From Henriciella sp. (GTDB taxonomy: Bacteria > Pseudomonadota > Alphaproteobacteria > Caulobacterales > Hyphomonadaceae), in the NCBI RefSeq assembly GCF_029936995.1, contig NZ_JAPYRE010000001.1:186001-250000 (forward strand): a DNA stretch of 64,000 nucleotides, written 5' to 3'. Both the position numbers and the translations under genes were made by a program. The notes under the pieces are model-generated. The model did not search any database. It was not told where the DNA came from and saw only the letters and a list, made by a program, of their open reading frames with translations. The first letter of the stretch is position 1; each line of letters starts with the position of its first letter. Positions 1-8,501 of the stretch are shown in pieces.

Positions 1-503
1 TCGAGGGGGCCGGGCTCACCGCGGCGGCCATTCATGGCAACAAGAGCCAGAACCAGCGCACGAAAACTCTCGACGCTTTCAGGGCACGCAAGCTGCGCGT
101 TCTCGTGGCGACCGACATCGCTGCGCGTGGCATCGACATCGACAAGGTCAGCCATGTCGTGAACTATGAACTGCCCAATGTGCCGGAATCCTATGTCCAC
201 CGGATCGGGCGTACAGGCCGGGCCGGCGAGGCCGGTGTTGCGGTCACGCTGTGTGACGTCGATGAGCGCAAACTGCTGCGCGACATCGAGAAACTGATCG
301 GGCATCGCCTGCCTGGAAATGAAGCCGGGCCGGAACCTGCGCGCGGCGAAGGCGGTCACAACAAGGGTGGAAAGAATACCGGGCGGTCGTTCAATCCGGA
401 CAAGGACGGCGGACGCCGGCGCAAGCCGCGGCGTAACCGGTCGCGTCCGGCAGGTAACAAACCGCAGGCCCAGGCCAGAAAGCAAAGCAGCGGGGCGTCT
501 TGA
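1..503 (+). CDS. DEAD-box RNA helicase, C-terminal part (5' end outside window)
   Basis: This is the C-terminal RecA-like domain and tail of an ATP-dependent RNA helicase, which unwinds RNA duplexes in ribosome assembly or RNA decay. The reading frame is open from the left edge. Helicase motif V ([12 protein letters not shown]) and motif VI ([10 protein letters not shown]) are intact. After the core comes a tail of about 50 residues rich in Arg, Lys, Gly and Asn, as in RhlE-type helicases, which probably binds RNA. Assignment to the DEAD-box family is firm. The exact member (RhlE is likely) cannot be fixed because the Q motif and the DEAD motif lie outside the window. Confidence 0.88.
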   Translation, partial: EGAGLTAAAIHGNKSQNQRTKTLDAFRARKLRVLVATDIAARGIDIDKVSHVVNYELPNVPESYVHRIGRTGRAGEAGVAVTLCDVDERKLLRDIEKLIGHRLPGNEAGPEPARGEGGHNKGGKNTGRSFNPDKDGGRRRKPRRNRSRPAGNKPQAQARKQSSGAS

Positions 504-623
504 CGCCGAGGCGGTTTTCGCATTTAACCCGCCGCTTCAGGACGGGTGGTGCGGAGCCGCCGTTGAAATCGTGAAGCTCGCAAGGGACGCTTCACCGGCC
601 CGCGTCGAAAAAGGAAGAATGCC

Positions 624-1241
624 ATGTCACGTCGTCACTCGACGAAGTACAAGATCGACCGCCGTGTCGGTGAGAATATCTGGGGCCGCCCCAAATCTCC
701 GGTCAACAAGCGCCCGACCAAGCCCGGTCAGCACGGCCAGGGCCGCCGCTCCAAGACCTCCGACTACGGCCTGCAGCTCATGGCCAAGCAGAAGGTCAAG
801 TTCCACTACGGTGACATCACCGAGAAGCAGTTCCGCCGCACCTTCGACCAGGCCAACCGGATGAAGGGCAACACGGCAGAGAACCTGATCGGCCTGCTGG
901 AAAGCCGCCTGGAAGCGTTCGTCTATCGCGCCAAGTTCGTGCCGACCATCTTTGCTGCCCGCCAGTTCGTGAACCATGGGCACGTCAAGGTGAACGGCCA
1001 CAAGGTCAATGTCGGCTCCTATCGCCTGAAGCCGGGCGACGTCGTAGAAGTCCGCGAGAAGTCCCGCAACCTCGCCCTGGTCCTCGAAGCCCTCGGTTCG
1101 CCGGAGCGCGACCTGCCGGAATATATCGAGGTCGACCCGAAGGCGATGCAGGCCACCTATATCCGTGTTCCGGAACTGGCCGACGTGCCGTATCCGGTGA
1201 AGATGGAACCGGCCCAGGTCGTCGAGTTCTATTCTTCATAG
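624..1241 (+). CDS. rpsD: 30S ribosomal protein S4
   Basis: This is a primary 16S rRNA-binding protein of the small subunit, needed for early 30S assembly and decoding accuracy. It has 205 residues, the usual length. The N-terminal S4 domain is followed by the S4 RNA-binding fold at about residues 94-157, with the typical SRLEAFVYR and [14 protein letters not shown] segments. The N-terminal zinc-binding cysteines are absent, so this is the zinc-free type. The ATG start follows an AAGGAAGAA ribosome-binding site. It stands alone as a transcription unit, as is common for rpsD in alphaproteobacteria, and a strong terminator follows its stop codon. Confidence 0.98.
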   Translation: MSRRHSTKYKIDRRVGENIWGRPKSPVNKRPTKPGQHGQGRRSKTSDYGLQLMAKQKVKFHYGDITEKQFRRTFDQANRMKGNTAENLIGLLESRLEAFVYRAKFVPTIFAARQFVNHGHVKVNGHKVNVGSYRLKPGDVVEVREKSRNLALVLEALGSPERDLPEYIEVDPKAMQATYIRVPELADVPYPVKMEPAQVVEFYSS

Positions 1242-1270
1242 ACCTTTTGAAGTTACATCATCATTCTCAA

Positions 1271-1302
1271 GGCCGCGCTCGTCATGGGCGCGGCCTTTTT
1301 CT
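1271..1302 (+). terminator. Rho-independent terminator of rpsD
   Basis: An 8-bp GC-only stem (GGCCGCGC at 1271-1278 with GCGCGGCC at 1288-1295) encloses a 9-nt loop and is followed directly by a T tract. It lies 30 nt after the rpsD stop and ahead of ppk2. Confidence 0.8.
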
Positions 1303-1335
1303 TTGTGAACCTGATGCCGTGGGAGGCGGGCAATC

Positions 1336-2163
1336 ATGAGCAAACCATCCATCAGCGAAGTACGCGCGCGCTTCATCGCGCAACCCGGCGAGCCCTTCGA
1401 CCTGTCGGCGCGCAATAGCGGCGACCGGGCGCTCTTTCCAGACAAGGGGGAGACCAAGGACTGGCTGGAGGATGATGCCGAAGCCATCGATGAGCTCCAG
1501 GACATGCTCTATGCGGTACGTGACCGGGCCGTGCTGGTCGTGCTGCAGGGCATGGACACGTCCGGCAAGGGCGGTGTGATACGGCATGTGTTTGCCCGCA
1601 CGAGTCCGCTGGGCATGCAGGTGCAGGCCTTCAAGGCGCCGAGCAAGGAAGAGCTCGCGCATGACTATCTCTGGCGTATACACAAGGCGGTTCCCGGCAA
1701 GGGCACCATCGGCATTTTCGACCGCTCACACTATGAGGATGTGCTGGTGGTCAAGGTGCGCGGCTTTGCCCCGGCAGACGTGATCGAAGAGCGCTACGAG
1801 CAGATCAACCAGTTCGAGAAATACCTGACAGAGAACGGAATCACGGTTCTGAAGTTCATGCTGCATGTCGGTCATGAGGAACAGGGTGAGCGCCTGAAGG
1901 AACGCATTACCGAGGCGCACAAGCGCTGGAAGTTCAATCCGGGCGATCTTGAAGACAGGAAGCTGTGGCCGGATTTCATGGATGCCTATGAAACCATGAT
2001 CCAGCGCTGTTCGACACCGTGGGCCCCCTGGCATGTCATTCCCGCAGACAGCCGCCCGCGCCGCAATGCGGCTGTCGCGCGGATCGTGCGCGGGGCTCTG
2101 GAGGACATGGACATGTCATGGCCGGACCCGGGCCACAAGCTGGAAGATTACGATTTCAGCTGA
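1336..2163 (+). CDS. ppk2: PPK2-family polyphosphate kinase
   Basis: The enzyme transfers phosphate between polyphosphate and nucleotides, making NTPs or NDPs from polyP in the cytoplasm. It has 275 residues, matching one-domain PPK2 proteins. Walker A lies at about residues 72-80 (GMDTSGKGG) and the Walker B-like FDRSHYEDVL at about 128-137; both are intact. A purine-rich GGAGGCGGG site precedes the ATG. Whether it is class I, II or III, and hence prefers NDP or NMP, cannot be decided by eye. It is unlinked to the pst/pho cluster, and no Pho-box-like repeat was seen upstream, although its role fits that theme. Confidence 0.92.
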   Translation: MSKPSISEVRARFIAQPGEPFDLSARNSGDRALFPDKGETKDWLEDDAEAIDELQDMLYAVRDRAVLVVLQGMDTSGKGGVIRHVFARTSPLGMQVQAFKAPSKEELAHDYLWRIHKAVPGKGTIGIFDRSHYEDVLVVKVRGFAPADVIEERYEQINQFEKYLTENGITVLKFMLHVGHEEQGERLKERITEAHKRWKFNPGDLEDRKLWPDFMDAYETMIQRCSTPWAPWHVIPADSRPRRNAAVARIVRGALEDMDMSWPDPGHKLEDYDFS

Positions 2164-2302
2164 CGCGTTCATCGCTGACATGACTGGCCCGCCCGGCTGC
2201 CTCGCGAAGGGTGCTCGCTGGAAGCCGGACGGGCCGCATGATGTGCTCGGGCGTCGATTTTCAGGGCCGGGTCATGCGTGGCCCACACATCATGGAGTGC
2301 AG

Positions 2303-2989
2303 CTATTTGACGGAAACAGAGCCGCCGCTGGACTGGTCCTTGGTGACATTCTTTGCCCCGCCGGCCACGCGGATGCTGCCGCCGCTGGAGGCATCGCCAT
2401 TGACGCTGTCTGTGGCGTAGGCACGGATTGAGGCCCCGCTGGAAACGTCAGCTGTCACCGATGCGCATTGCAGCTTCTCGGCCCTGATTTCCGATCCGGA
2501 AGACGCGTCGGCTTCCAGCTCGTTGCAGGTGCCTGAGGCTTCAACGCTGGAGCCGCTTGAGGTCTCGATCTCGATCTCTCCGGCCGCGATATTGGTGATG
2601 GCCACATGCGCGCCCGAGGAGACGTCAATCGAGGCATCGTCACCGGCCAGGCCGTTGCCCTTGACGCTGGAGCCGGAGGAAGCCTTCACGTCCTCGAGCG
2701 ACTGGACGCCGATCGTGACGGTGTAAGGTGTGCGGTTGCCCCAGCCCATCTTGCGCGGACGTTTCAGGATCAGGTCGCCATCGTCGACTTCGACGATGAT
2801 ATCGCTGAAGTCTCCATCACGGTTTTCCACTTCGACGGAGGTGGCGGTGCCGGTTTCGTAGATGGCCTTGATGCCGGCAGAGACTTCGAGGCCGTCAAAA
2901 TCCTGGACATTGTAGGTCTTTGTTTCCGCCAGCGCTGGCAGGGCGGCAGTGGCGGTTGTGGCAAGTGCGATGATGGCAAGACGTGACAT
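2303..2989 (-). CDS. Secreted GIN-domain (DUF2807) adhesin-like protein
   Basis: This is an exported protein of about 228 residues whose biochemical role is unknown. The chosen ATG (2989) gives a clean signal peptide of about 21 residues ending in PALA and has an AGAAGGA site just upstream; a longer in-frame reading to 3058 runs through AT-rich promoter-like DNA. The body carries at least seven evenly spaced SSG steps (SSGSSVKG, SSGAHVAI, SSGSSVEA, SSGSEIRA, SSGASIRA, SSGGSIRV, SSGGSVSV). These are the turns of the right-handed beta-solenoid that defines the head GIN domain family. It stands alone. Confidence 0.85.
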   Translation of the reverse strand: MSRLAIIALATTATAALPALAETKTYNVQDFDGLEVSAGIKAIYETGTATSVEVENRDGDFSDIIVEVDDGDLILKRPRKMGWGNRTPYTVTIGVQSLEDVKASSGSSVKGNGLAGDDASIDVSSGAHVAITNIAAGEIEIETSSGSSVEASGTCNELEADASSGSEIRAEKLQCASVTADVSSGASIRAYATDSVNGDASSGGSIRVAGGAKNVTKDQSSGGSVSVK

Positions 2990-3045
2990 GGCGGGTCCTT
3001 CTGAACGGTACGAGTTATGACTGACTTTTCCTGTAAATCGGAATT

Positions 3046-3060
3046 TATTGATATTCAATA
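3046..3060. promoter_or_regulatory. AT-rich palindrome upstream of the GIN-domain gene
   Basis: TATTGA-TAT-TCAATA is a perfect 6-3-6 inverted repeat in an AT-rich stretch (about 3035-3095), some 57 nt before the GIN-domain start. It may be an operator or part of the promoter; no regulator is assigned. Confidence 0.35.
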
Positions 3061-3134
3061 CATAATATTATCGTAAGTCAATAATTTTCATATCAGGCCG
3101 CGCCTGCAATTGTTACAGCAGACCCGCGGGGGCG

Positions 3135-3740
3135 TCAGCGAAGGTTGGCGGCATGGGCGACGATCTGCTTGCGGGCCCGCCCGTTGCGAATCTGCTGCGT
3201 GGTGCGCCGGGTCACGGTCACTTCGAATTCGCCATCAGACTTGCGCTTCAGGCGGAAGGGCCGTTTGGCGGCGACGGATTTGCTGTTGGTGCCGTGAACC
3301 CCGATGACGGTGAGCTCGAACTCGATTTCGTCCAGTTGCTCGAAAGCGCCGGATTCCGCTTCTGGATGGACGGCGACGAGGCGCTCGAGAAGCTTGCTGA
3401 AGGGGCCTGTCGTCAGGCTTTCGCCGGGCCCGAGCGGGCCTTGCAGGGAATGGGTGAGGCTGTCCTTGCCGGGCTCGGTGAGGTCAGCGCTGTACTCATG
3501 GCCCGGCGTGAGGCTCGCCCCGATAATGTTCTGGATATAGAAGCGGCCTTCGCTCATGTTTGCGATGATGCCCTTGGGCACATTGTCGTCGGATGTAGTG
3601 CAGGAAATGACGAGGCTGGAACGGCGCTCCCGGCGTACGCTCTGGAGGAGCAGCTGGAAATAAAACAGCCAGATGAACACCATGACGAAGTTCGCAATGG
3701 TATTGAGCGCGCCGCTATGGCTATTCAGGAAAGACAGCAT
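3135..3740 (-). CDS. Hypothetical membrane-anchored protein
   Basis: This is a 201-residue protein that I do not recognise. A single hydrophobic segment at about residues 14-33 (ANFVMVFIWLFYFQLLLQS) is followed by basic residues, so the protein is probably anchored with most of it in the cytoplasm. The remainder looks like a mixed alpha/beta or beta-rich domain with no catalytic motif that I can see, and it ends in an Arg/Lys-rich tail. The start has a GGAG site 8 nt upstream. A short inverted repeat, ATCAGG-ATA-CCTGAT (3765-3779), lies 25 nt before the start. It is monocistronic. Confidence 0.7.
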   Translation of the reverse strand: MLSFLNSHSGALNTIANFVMVFIWLFYFQLLLQSVRRERRSSLVISCTTSDDNVPKGIIANMSEGRFYIQNIIGASLTPGHEYSADLTEPGKDSLTHSLQGPLGPGESLTTGPFSKLLERLVAVHPEAESGAFEQLDEIEFELTVIGVHGTNSKSVAAKRPFRLKRKSDGEFEVTVTRRTTQQIRNGRARKQIVAHAANLR

Positions 3741-3831
3741 TTTTAGCTCCGGACATACGGGATTATCAGGATACCTGATCCGTTAACGGAGCATCTGGTG
3801 TTTGGTTGCGCGCGAGCGCTGACGGCGTGGC

Positions 3832-5187
3832 TCAGGCCAGTTCGGCGTAGAGGTCGTATTCGTCAGCGTCGGTGACATGGGCGGAGACAATGTCACCCGG
3901 CTGGAGGTGGGCCGCATTGGCAAGATAGACGACACCATCGACTTCCGGCGCGTCGGCCTTGGAGCGGGCGAGCATTTCGCCGGGTTCATCGCTCGGCCCG
4001 TCGATGATGACGTCCTGCGTGGTGCCGATCTGGTTGGCGGCGCGCTCTGCGGAGATTTCAGCCTGCAGCGCCATGAACCGGTGCCAGCGCTCTTCCTTGA
4101 CTTCCTCCGGCACATGACCCGGCAGATCGCGGCTCTCGGCGTGCTGGACGTTCTCGTATTTGAAGCAGCCGGCCCGGTCGATCTTCGCCTCGCGGATGAA
4201 GTCGAGCAGGATCTGGAAGTCTTCTTCCGTTTCGCCCGGAAAGCCGACAATAAAGGTCGAGCGGATGGTCATGCCCGGCACATCGCGGCGCCATTGCTGG
4301 ATGCGCTCGAGCACGCGATCCTGCTTGGCCGGGCGCTTCATGGCCTTCAGGACATTGGCCGAGGCATGCTGGAAGGGGATGTCGAGATAGGGAAGGATGG
4401 TCCCGTCGGCCATCAGCGGGATGACCTTGTCGACATGCGGGTAGGGGTAAACGTAATGCATCCGCACCCAGGCGCCGAGCGAGCCGAGCCCGCGCGCAAG
4501 GTCGAGGAAGCGGGTCTCATACTCCTCGCCCTTCCAGGCTTGGGGGGCGTATTTAACGTCTAGGCCGTAGGCAGAGGTGTCCTGGCTGATCACCAGAAGC
4601 TCGTTCACCCCGGCGCGCACCAGCTGTTCGGCCTCGGTCAGGACATGGTGGATGGGCCGGGAGACGAGGTCGCCGCGCAGTTTCGGGATGATGCAGAAGC
4701 TGCAGCGATTGTTACAGCCCTCGGAAATCTTCAGATAGGCATAGTGGCGCGGGGTGAGCCGGATGCCGCTTTCGGGCACGAGGTCGGTGAAGGCGTTCGG
4801 CGGCGGGGTGAGGTGCGTGTGCACCGCGTCCATGACCTGCTCATACTGGTGCGGGCCGGTGACGGCGAGCACCTTGGGATGGGCTTTCTGGATGACGTCC
4901 GGTTCGGCGCCGAGGCAGCCGGTGACGATCACCTTGCCATTCGCCTCGATCGCCTCGCCAATGGCATCCAGGCTCTCATCGCGCGAGGAGTCCAGAAAGC
5001 CGCACGTATTCACCAGCACGAGGTCTGCGCCGTTATAGTCCGGGGAGATGGCATAGCCTTCCGCGCGCAGTCGCGTGACGATGCGCTCGCTGTCGACCAG
5101 CGCTTTCGGGCAGCCGAGCGAGACGATGCCGACTTTCGGCTGGGTTTTGGCTTGCGGCTTTGGCGGCGTATCGATGAGGGTGCTCAT
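3832..5187 (-). CDS. rimO: Ribosomal protein S12 methylthiotransferase
   Basis: This radical-SAM enzyme adds a methylthio group to the conserved Asp of ribosomal protein S12. It has 451 residues. The N-terminal UPF0004 domain has cysteines at about 26, 62 and 91 that bind one cluster. The radical-SAM motif CNNRCSFC lies at about 158-165, and a C-terminal TRAM-like domain follows. The [11 protein letters not shown] and PYLDIPFQH segments separate it from MiaB. No strong ribosome-binding site is visible before the ATG, but the conserved sequence begins soon after. It stands alone between two hypothetical genes. Confidence 0.95.
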   Translation of the reverse strand: MSTLIDTPPKPQAKTQPKVGIVSLGCPKALVDSERIVTRLRAEGYAISPDYNGADLVLVNTCGFLDSSRDESLDAIGEAIEANGKVIVTGCLGAEPDVIQKAHPKVLAVTGPHQYEQVMDAVHTHLTPPPNAFTDLVPESGIRLTPRHYAYLKISEGCNNRCSFCIIPKLRGDLVSRPIHHVLTEAEQLVRAGVNELLVISQDTSAYGLDVKYAPQAWKGEEYETRFLDLARGLGSLGAWVRMHYVYPYPHVDKVIPLMADGTILPYLDIPFQHASANVLKAMKRPAKQDRVLERIQQWRRDVPGMTIRSTFIVGFPGETEEDFQILLDFIREAKIDRAGCFKYENVQHAESRDLPGHVPEEVKEERWHRFMALQAEISAERAANQIGTTQDVIIDGPSDEPGEMLARSKADAPEVDGVVYLANAAHLQPGDIVSAHVTDADEYDLYAELA

Positions 5188-5277
5188 GGGGCGCGGCTTT
5201 ACCAGCCACGGGGCTCGAAGGGAAGAAGCCCATGGCTGTTGGGCGGCATGTGCGACGCGCGGCGCCTCGGGCCTACG

Positions 5278-5550
5278 CTAGACCTTCTCGACCTCTTTCG
5301 GCGCGGTGACCTTGCGCGGCGCCTTCCGTTTCTTGGGCTTGGGCAGGAGGCGGAAGCGCGTCTGGCACCAGGCGAAGCCAACGCCGACATCGAGCAACGC
5401 ATCGGAGCGCCCGCACGGGCAGAGAAACGGCATGACGTAGTAGACCCGGTAGGTCTCGCCCGCGACGAGCGGCACGGGCTCACCGGTCACATGGTTCGGC
5501 GCTGCATTCACGCACAGCACCAGATCGCCGGAGCCGACATCATAACTCAT
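5278..5550 (-). CDS. Small hypothetical protein with Cys motif and basic tail
   Basis: This is a 90-residue protein that I do not recognise. The first 65 residues look like a compact beta-rich domain, with a CPCG motif near residues 44-47 and a further Cys near 62, so metal binding is conceivable. The last 20 or so residues are Lys/Arg/Pro-rich. There is no signal peptide. The start has no clear Shine-Dalgarno sequence. It lies about 90 nt upstream of rimO on the same strand and may be co-transcribed with it. Confidence 0.55.
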   Translation of the reverse strand: MSYDVGSGDLVLCVNAAPNHVTGEPVPLVAGETYRVYYVMPFLCPCGRSDALLDVGVGFAWCQTRFRLLPKPKKRKAPRKVTAPKEVEKV

Positions 5551-5622
5551 GCTTTGAGTTTATCATGGATGGCGTGCGCGGCCTACAGAAGCGGAGAATC
5601 CTACCCGGCGAGAGTGGCGATC

Positions 5623-5642
5623 ATCCCGGCGTAGGCCGGGAT
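5623..5642. repeat. Palindromic repeat unit 1 (REP-like)
   Basis: ATCCCGGC-GTAG-GCCGGGAT is a perfect 8-bp stem with a 4-nt loop. It lies between a hydrolase gene and a small hypothetical gene. No T tract follows. Confidence 0.65.
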
Positions 5643-5676
5643 CTCTGTCACCTTGGCATTGCGCGTGCGGCAGGAG

Positions 5677-5696
5677 ACCCCGGCCTTCGCCGGGGT
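5677..5696. repeat. Palindromic repeat unit 2 (REP-like)
   Basis: ACCCCGGC-CTTC-GCCGGGGT is a perfect 8-bp stem with a 4-nt loop, 34 nt after unit 1 and with the same architecture. It ends 7 nt before the hydrolase stop codon, where it could protect or end that transcript. Confidence 0.7.
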
Positions 5697-5703
5697 GAGC
5701 GGG

Positions 5704-6801
5704 CTAGTCTTTCTTTTCGGGGTTTTCCGCCAGAAACGCTTCCAGCTCGTCCTTCCAGAATTTCGCCGCGGTGTGCGTGCCATGGCCGCGGGTGTCTTCG
5801 CTGGCGGGGATGAGGACGAAGCGGGCATTCGGCATGCGCGCGGCCAACACTTCCGGGTCACCCAGGCCCGGCGGGTTGATGAAGTCGTCGGCGGAATTGA
5901 TCCAGAGCACCGGCACCTCGATTTCGGAGAGGTTCGGGGCGGGGTTGTAGGTGCGTGAGGCGTCGAACTGGTAGATCGTGTCGTTCGGGTCGACGGCGCG
6001 CGCGACCAGGCTTTCGCGCGAGGTTCGCAACGCCTCGACGGCGTCTTCGCGGGTCGGGGCTTCGGCCTGGAGGCGGTAGGGGTTGGCGCCGGCGAGGATG
6101 AGGGTGTTGGCGTAGATCTTGTGGCCGGTTTCGAGATCGGTCGGATCTTCATAATTGCCGTCGTCATAGTCCTGATCATTGCGGAAGCCGTCGATCAGCA
6201 TCTGCCGGAACATGCGGTTGCGCCCGGCGATCTCGATGGCGTTACAAGCGAGTGGCACGAAGCGCTCGGTGAAACCCGGATAGGTGGGGCCCCAGACGAA
6301 GCTGTGCATGCAGCCCATCGAGGTGCCGATGATCATGTCGAGGCCCTGGATGTCGGCGCCCTCGGTCAGCATCCGGTACTGGGCGCGGACCATGTCGTCA
6401 TAGTCGTAGCGCGGGAAATCCGTGCGCATCCCGTCGCTCGGCTTGGAGCTCGCGCCATGGCCGAGATTGTCCGGCGAGATGATATAGGTGGTTTCGAGGT
6501 CGAGCGGCTGGCCGGGGCCGAACAGCTCGTCGCCGAAGATCGGGCGCAGCAGGGACTTGCCGCTGCCGCCGGTGCCATGGAGCAGCATGACGGCATTCGT
6601 GATGTTGCCGTCCGCGTCGCGCTCTGGCGTGCCGAGCGTGTAATAGCTCATCGTGATGGAGGAGAGCGTTTCGCCGGTGTCGAACTCGAAGTCCTCAAGC
6701 TCGACGGTGTGATGCTCGGCCTGCGCGGCCCAGTCTTCAGCCGCCGCCGGGCCGGCGGTGAGCAGGGTGGCAGCAAGGGTGAGGGCCGGGAGAGCTCGCA
6801 T
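5704..6801 (-). CDS. Exported alpha/beta hydrolase of the homoserine O-acetyltransferase (MetX) fold
   Basis: This is a hydrolase or acyltransferase of 365 residues. The ATG at 6801 gives a signal peptide ending near residue 21 (GPAAA) and has an AAAGGAA site; a longer in-frame reading to 7074 would overlap the divergent gene at 6962 and is rejected. The nucleophile elbow GTSMG places Ser near residue 161, and the likely triad Asp (SADDFINPPG) and His (RGHGTHT) are near the C-terminus. The arrangement resembles MetX, but export argues against methionine synthesis, so the substrate is unknown. Confidence 0.8.
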   Translation of the reverse strand: MRALPALTLAATLLTAGPAAAEDWAAQAEHHTVELEDFEFDTGETLSSITMSYYTLGTPERDADGNITNAVMLLHGTGGSGKSLLRPIFGDELFGPGQPLDLETTYIISPDNLGHGASSKPSDGMRTDFPRYDYDDMVRAQYRMLTEGADIQGLDMIIGTSMGCMHSFVWGPTYPGFTERFVPLACNAIEIAGRNRMFRQMLIDGFRNDQDYDDGNYEDPTDLETGHKIYANTLILAGANPYRLQAEAPTREDAVEALRTSRESLVARAVDPNDTIYQFDASRTYNPAPNLSEIEVPVLWINSADDFINPPGLGDPEVLAARMPNARFVLIPASEDTRGHGTHTAAKFWKDELEAFLAENPEKKD

Positions 6802-6961
6802 GAGGCGTTCCTTTCTGGTGGCGTCTGCGGGGAAGACTAGCGGTCCCGGCTGCCGGGGCAATGGGTCGTTTATGGGCTGGAGGCTTTTCACGCGAGTGTG
6901 ATTGGCAGGCCGTGCGGGCCTTCCCCACTTTAGCGCGCAATAGCTGGAAAGGACCAATCCC

Positions 6962-7363
6962 GTGACAAAGAATGCAACAGCGACCGGACTATTCATCCTG
7001 CGCGCCACACTCGCCATCTTCTTCCTCGTCTGGGCGCTTGAAAAGTTCATCAAGCCGGACACGACGGCGGCCATCTGGGAAGCCTTCTATTTTGTCGAGG
7101 ACCTGCCGGCCGTCATGTCCTATGCGGTGGGTGTGATCCAGATCGGCGCGCTCGTGGCGTTCGCGCTCGGGGCTTTCAAGTTCTGGTCCTATGGCTTCTT
7201 CCTGGTCATCCATGGCCTCGGCACGCTGACGACATGGCAGACGCTGATCAATCCATATGAAGGCTCGAACCACCTGTTCATCGCCGCCATCCCGGTGCTT
7301 GGCGCACTCATCGCGCTGTTCCTGATGCGCAAGCAGGACACGCTACTGAGTATCGGGAAATAG
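6962..7363 (+). CDS. DoxX-like small integral membrane protein
   Basis: This 133-residue protein has four predicted membrane helices (about residues 8-27, 48-71, 73-92 and 103-121). The first helix carries the FLVWALEKF pattern typical of DoxX/DUF6041-type proteins. The biochemical role is not established; relatives are linked to quinone or redox membrane complexes. An AAAGGA site precedes the start. The gene diverges from the hydrolase gene at 6801 and ends in a bidirectional terminator facing grxD. Confidence 0.7.
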   Translation: MTKNATATGLFILRATLAIFFLVWALEKFIKPDTTAAIWEAFYFVEDLPAVMSYAVGVIQIGALVAFALGAFKFWSYGFFLVIHGLGTLTTWQTLINPYEGSNHLFIAAIPVLGALIALFLMRKQDTLLSIGK

Positions 7364-7373
7364 GCGCATACAA

Positions 7374-7411
7374 AAAACAGCCTGCCGGTCTGGAGACGGG
7401 CAGGCTGTTTT
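7374..7411. terminator. Bidirectional terminator between the DoxX-like gene and grxD
   Basis: AAAACAGCCTGCC (7374-7386) pairs fully with GGCAGGCTGTTTT (7399-7411) around a 12-nt loop. A and T tracts on both sides let it end both convergent transcripts. Confidence 0.85.
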
Positions 7412-7442
7412 CAAGTGTTCGTTTTTTCGAGAGCGTAGCGCC

Positions 7443-7778
7443 TCAGGCGGCTTCCATCTCGATGCCTTTTTCGGCCATGAATTCTTTCAGCTCGCCGCTT
7501 TCGAACATCTCCTTGATGATGTCGCAGCCGCCGACGAATTCACCCTTCACGTAGAGCTGGGGAATGGTCGGCCAGTCTGAATAGACCTTGATGCCTTCGC
7601 GCACGGCCTGGTCTTCCAGAACGTTGGTGGCGACATAGTCGACGCCGAGATAATCGAGCACCTGGACGACAACAGAAGAGAAGCCGCATTGCGGGAATGT
7701 CGGTGTGCCTTTCATGAAGAGCACCACATCATTGCCTTTCACGGCGGTGTCGATGGATGTCTGGACGTTGTCGCTCAT
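7443..7778 (-). CDS. grxD: Monothiol glutaredoxin (CGFS type)
   Basis: The protein carries and delivers [2Fe-2S] clusters in the cytoplasm using glutathione as a co-ligand. It has 111 residues, the one-domain Grx4 length. The CGFS active site lies at about residues 31-34, preceded by [10 protein letters not shown], and the [19 protein letters not shown] segment forms the glutathione-binding surface. BolA, the usual partner and frequent neighbour, is not encoded beside it. It is followed by a strong bidirectional terminator. Confidence 0.95.
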   Translation of the reverse strand: MSDNVQTSIDTAVKGNDVVLFMKGTPTFPQCGFSSVVVQVLDYLGVDYVATNVLEDQAVREGIKVYSDWPTIPQLYVKGEFVGGCDIIKEMFESGELKEFMAEKGIEMEAA

Positions 7779-7934
7779 GTCTGTCTCCGCTTGTATGGCG
7801 TTGAATCAGGATGTGAGGGGGGAGGGGGCCTGCTTCAAGCCCCTTCATGCCCTGGGCTGCCACTGACGTGGCTGTCTTCGGCTTCTATCGCTCCACCGGA
7901 TCGATTGATCCGCTTGGCGGACCGGCAGCGAAGC

Positions 7935-8264
7935 CTAGTCCTTCACTTCCTTCATGATCTGCTCGCGCGCCACGGCGATCAGTTCAGCCATGTGCTCACG
8001 GATGCGGGCATCCGAGCGGTCGACGCCCTTGGCATCGAGATCACCGCGCACCTTGCGGAAGACATCCTCATCACCGGCCTCTTCGAGATCGGCGCGCACG
8101 ACGGTCTTTGCATATTCTTCAGCGTCCGCACCCGACAGTTCCATCAGGTCGGCGGCCCAGAGGCCGAGAAGCTTGTTGCGCCGGTTCATGATCTTGAACT
8201 GCAGCTCGGAGTCGTGGGCGTACTTTGCTTCCTCGGCGCGCTCACGGTCGTCGAATGTGCTCAT
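7935..8264 (-). CDS. DUF1476 / ATPase inhibitor subunit zeta family protein
   Basis: This 109-residue, all-helical, charged protein belongs to the family that includes the zeta subunit of alphaproteobacterial F1Fo-ATP synthase. In Paracoccus zeta blocks ATP hydrolysis by inserting its N-terminus into F1. The family marker MSTFDDRERAEEAKYAHD opens the protein, and the NRRNKLLGLWAA segment follows. The N-terminal inhibitory segment is present. Whether it inhibits here is unknown, because some alphaproteobacterial homologues are weak inhibitors. It diverges from purC and lies beside grxD, a common order in this class. Confidence 0.9.
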   Translation of the reverse strand: MSTFDDRERAEEAKYAHDSELQFKIMNRRNKLLGLWAADLMELSGADAEEYAKTVVRADLEEAGDEDVFRKVRGDLDAKGVDRSDARIREHMAELIAVAREQIMKEVKD

Positions 8265-8501
8265 CTGGCCAGCCTTCCCTCGTTAACGGGCTCAATTGCA
8301 TACCTGCCGGGGTATAAAGGGCGTAAGGCGTTTCAGGCAAGAGCGCCCATGCTGTACGGCCATCTCATGAAAAGGCTGGAGGCGAAACCTGAATCAGCGT
8401 TTGTTCGAAAGCGAGCTTCGGAGTAACAATCCGGGCTTGTTTTTATAGGGGCGCAAAGGGCCGTCATGTGCCAGTCCCTGACCCCAGGAGGGAGTCTCGC
8501 G

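Noticed and set aside
2237-2294. 9-bp inverted repeat CATGATGTG / CACATCATG near the end of the GIN-domain gene
   Set aside because: The arms are 40 nt apart with no T tract; it may be chance and is too weak to call a terminator.
4645-5634. 329-codon plus-strand frame opposite rimO
   Set aside because: Shadow of rimO with low-complexity composition and no recognisable domain.
6802-7074. Longer N-terminus of the MetX-like hydrolase
   Set aside because: It would overlap the divergent DoxX-like gene and hide a clean signal peptide that has a good ribosome-binding site at 6801.
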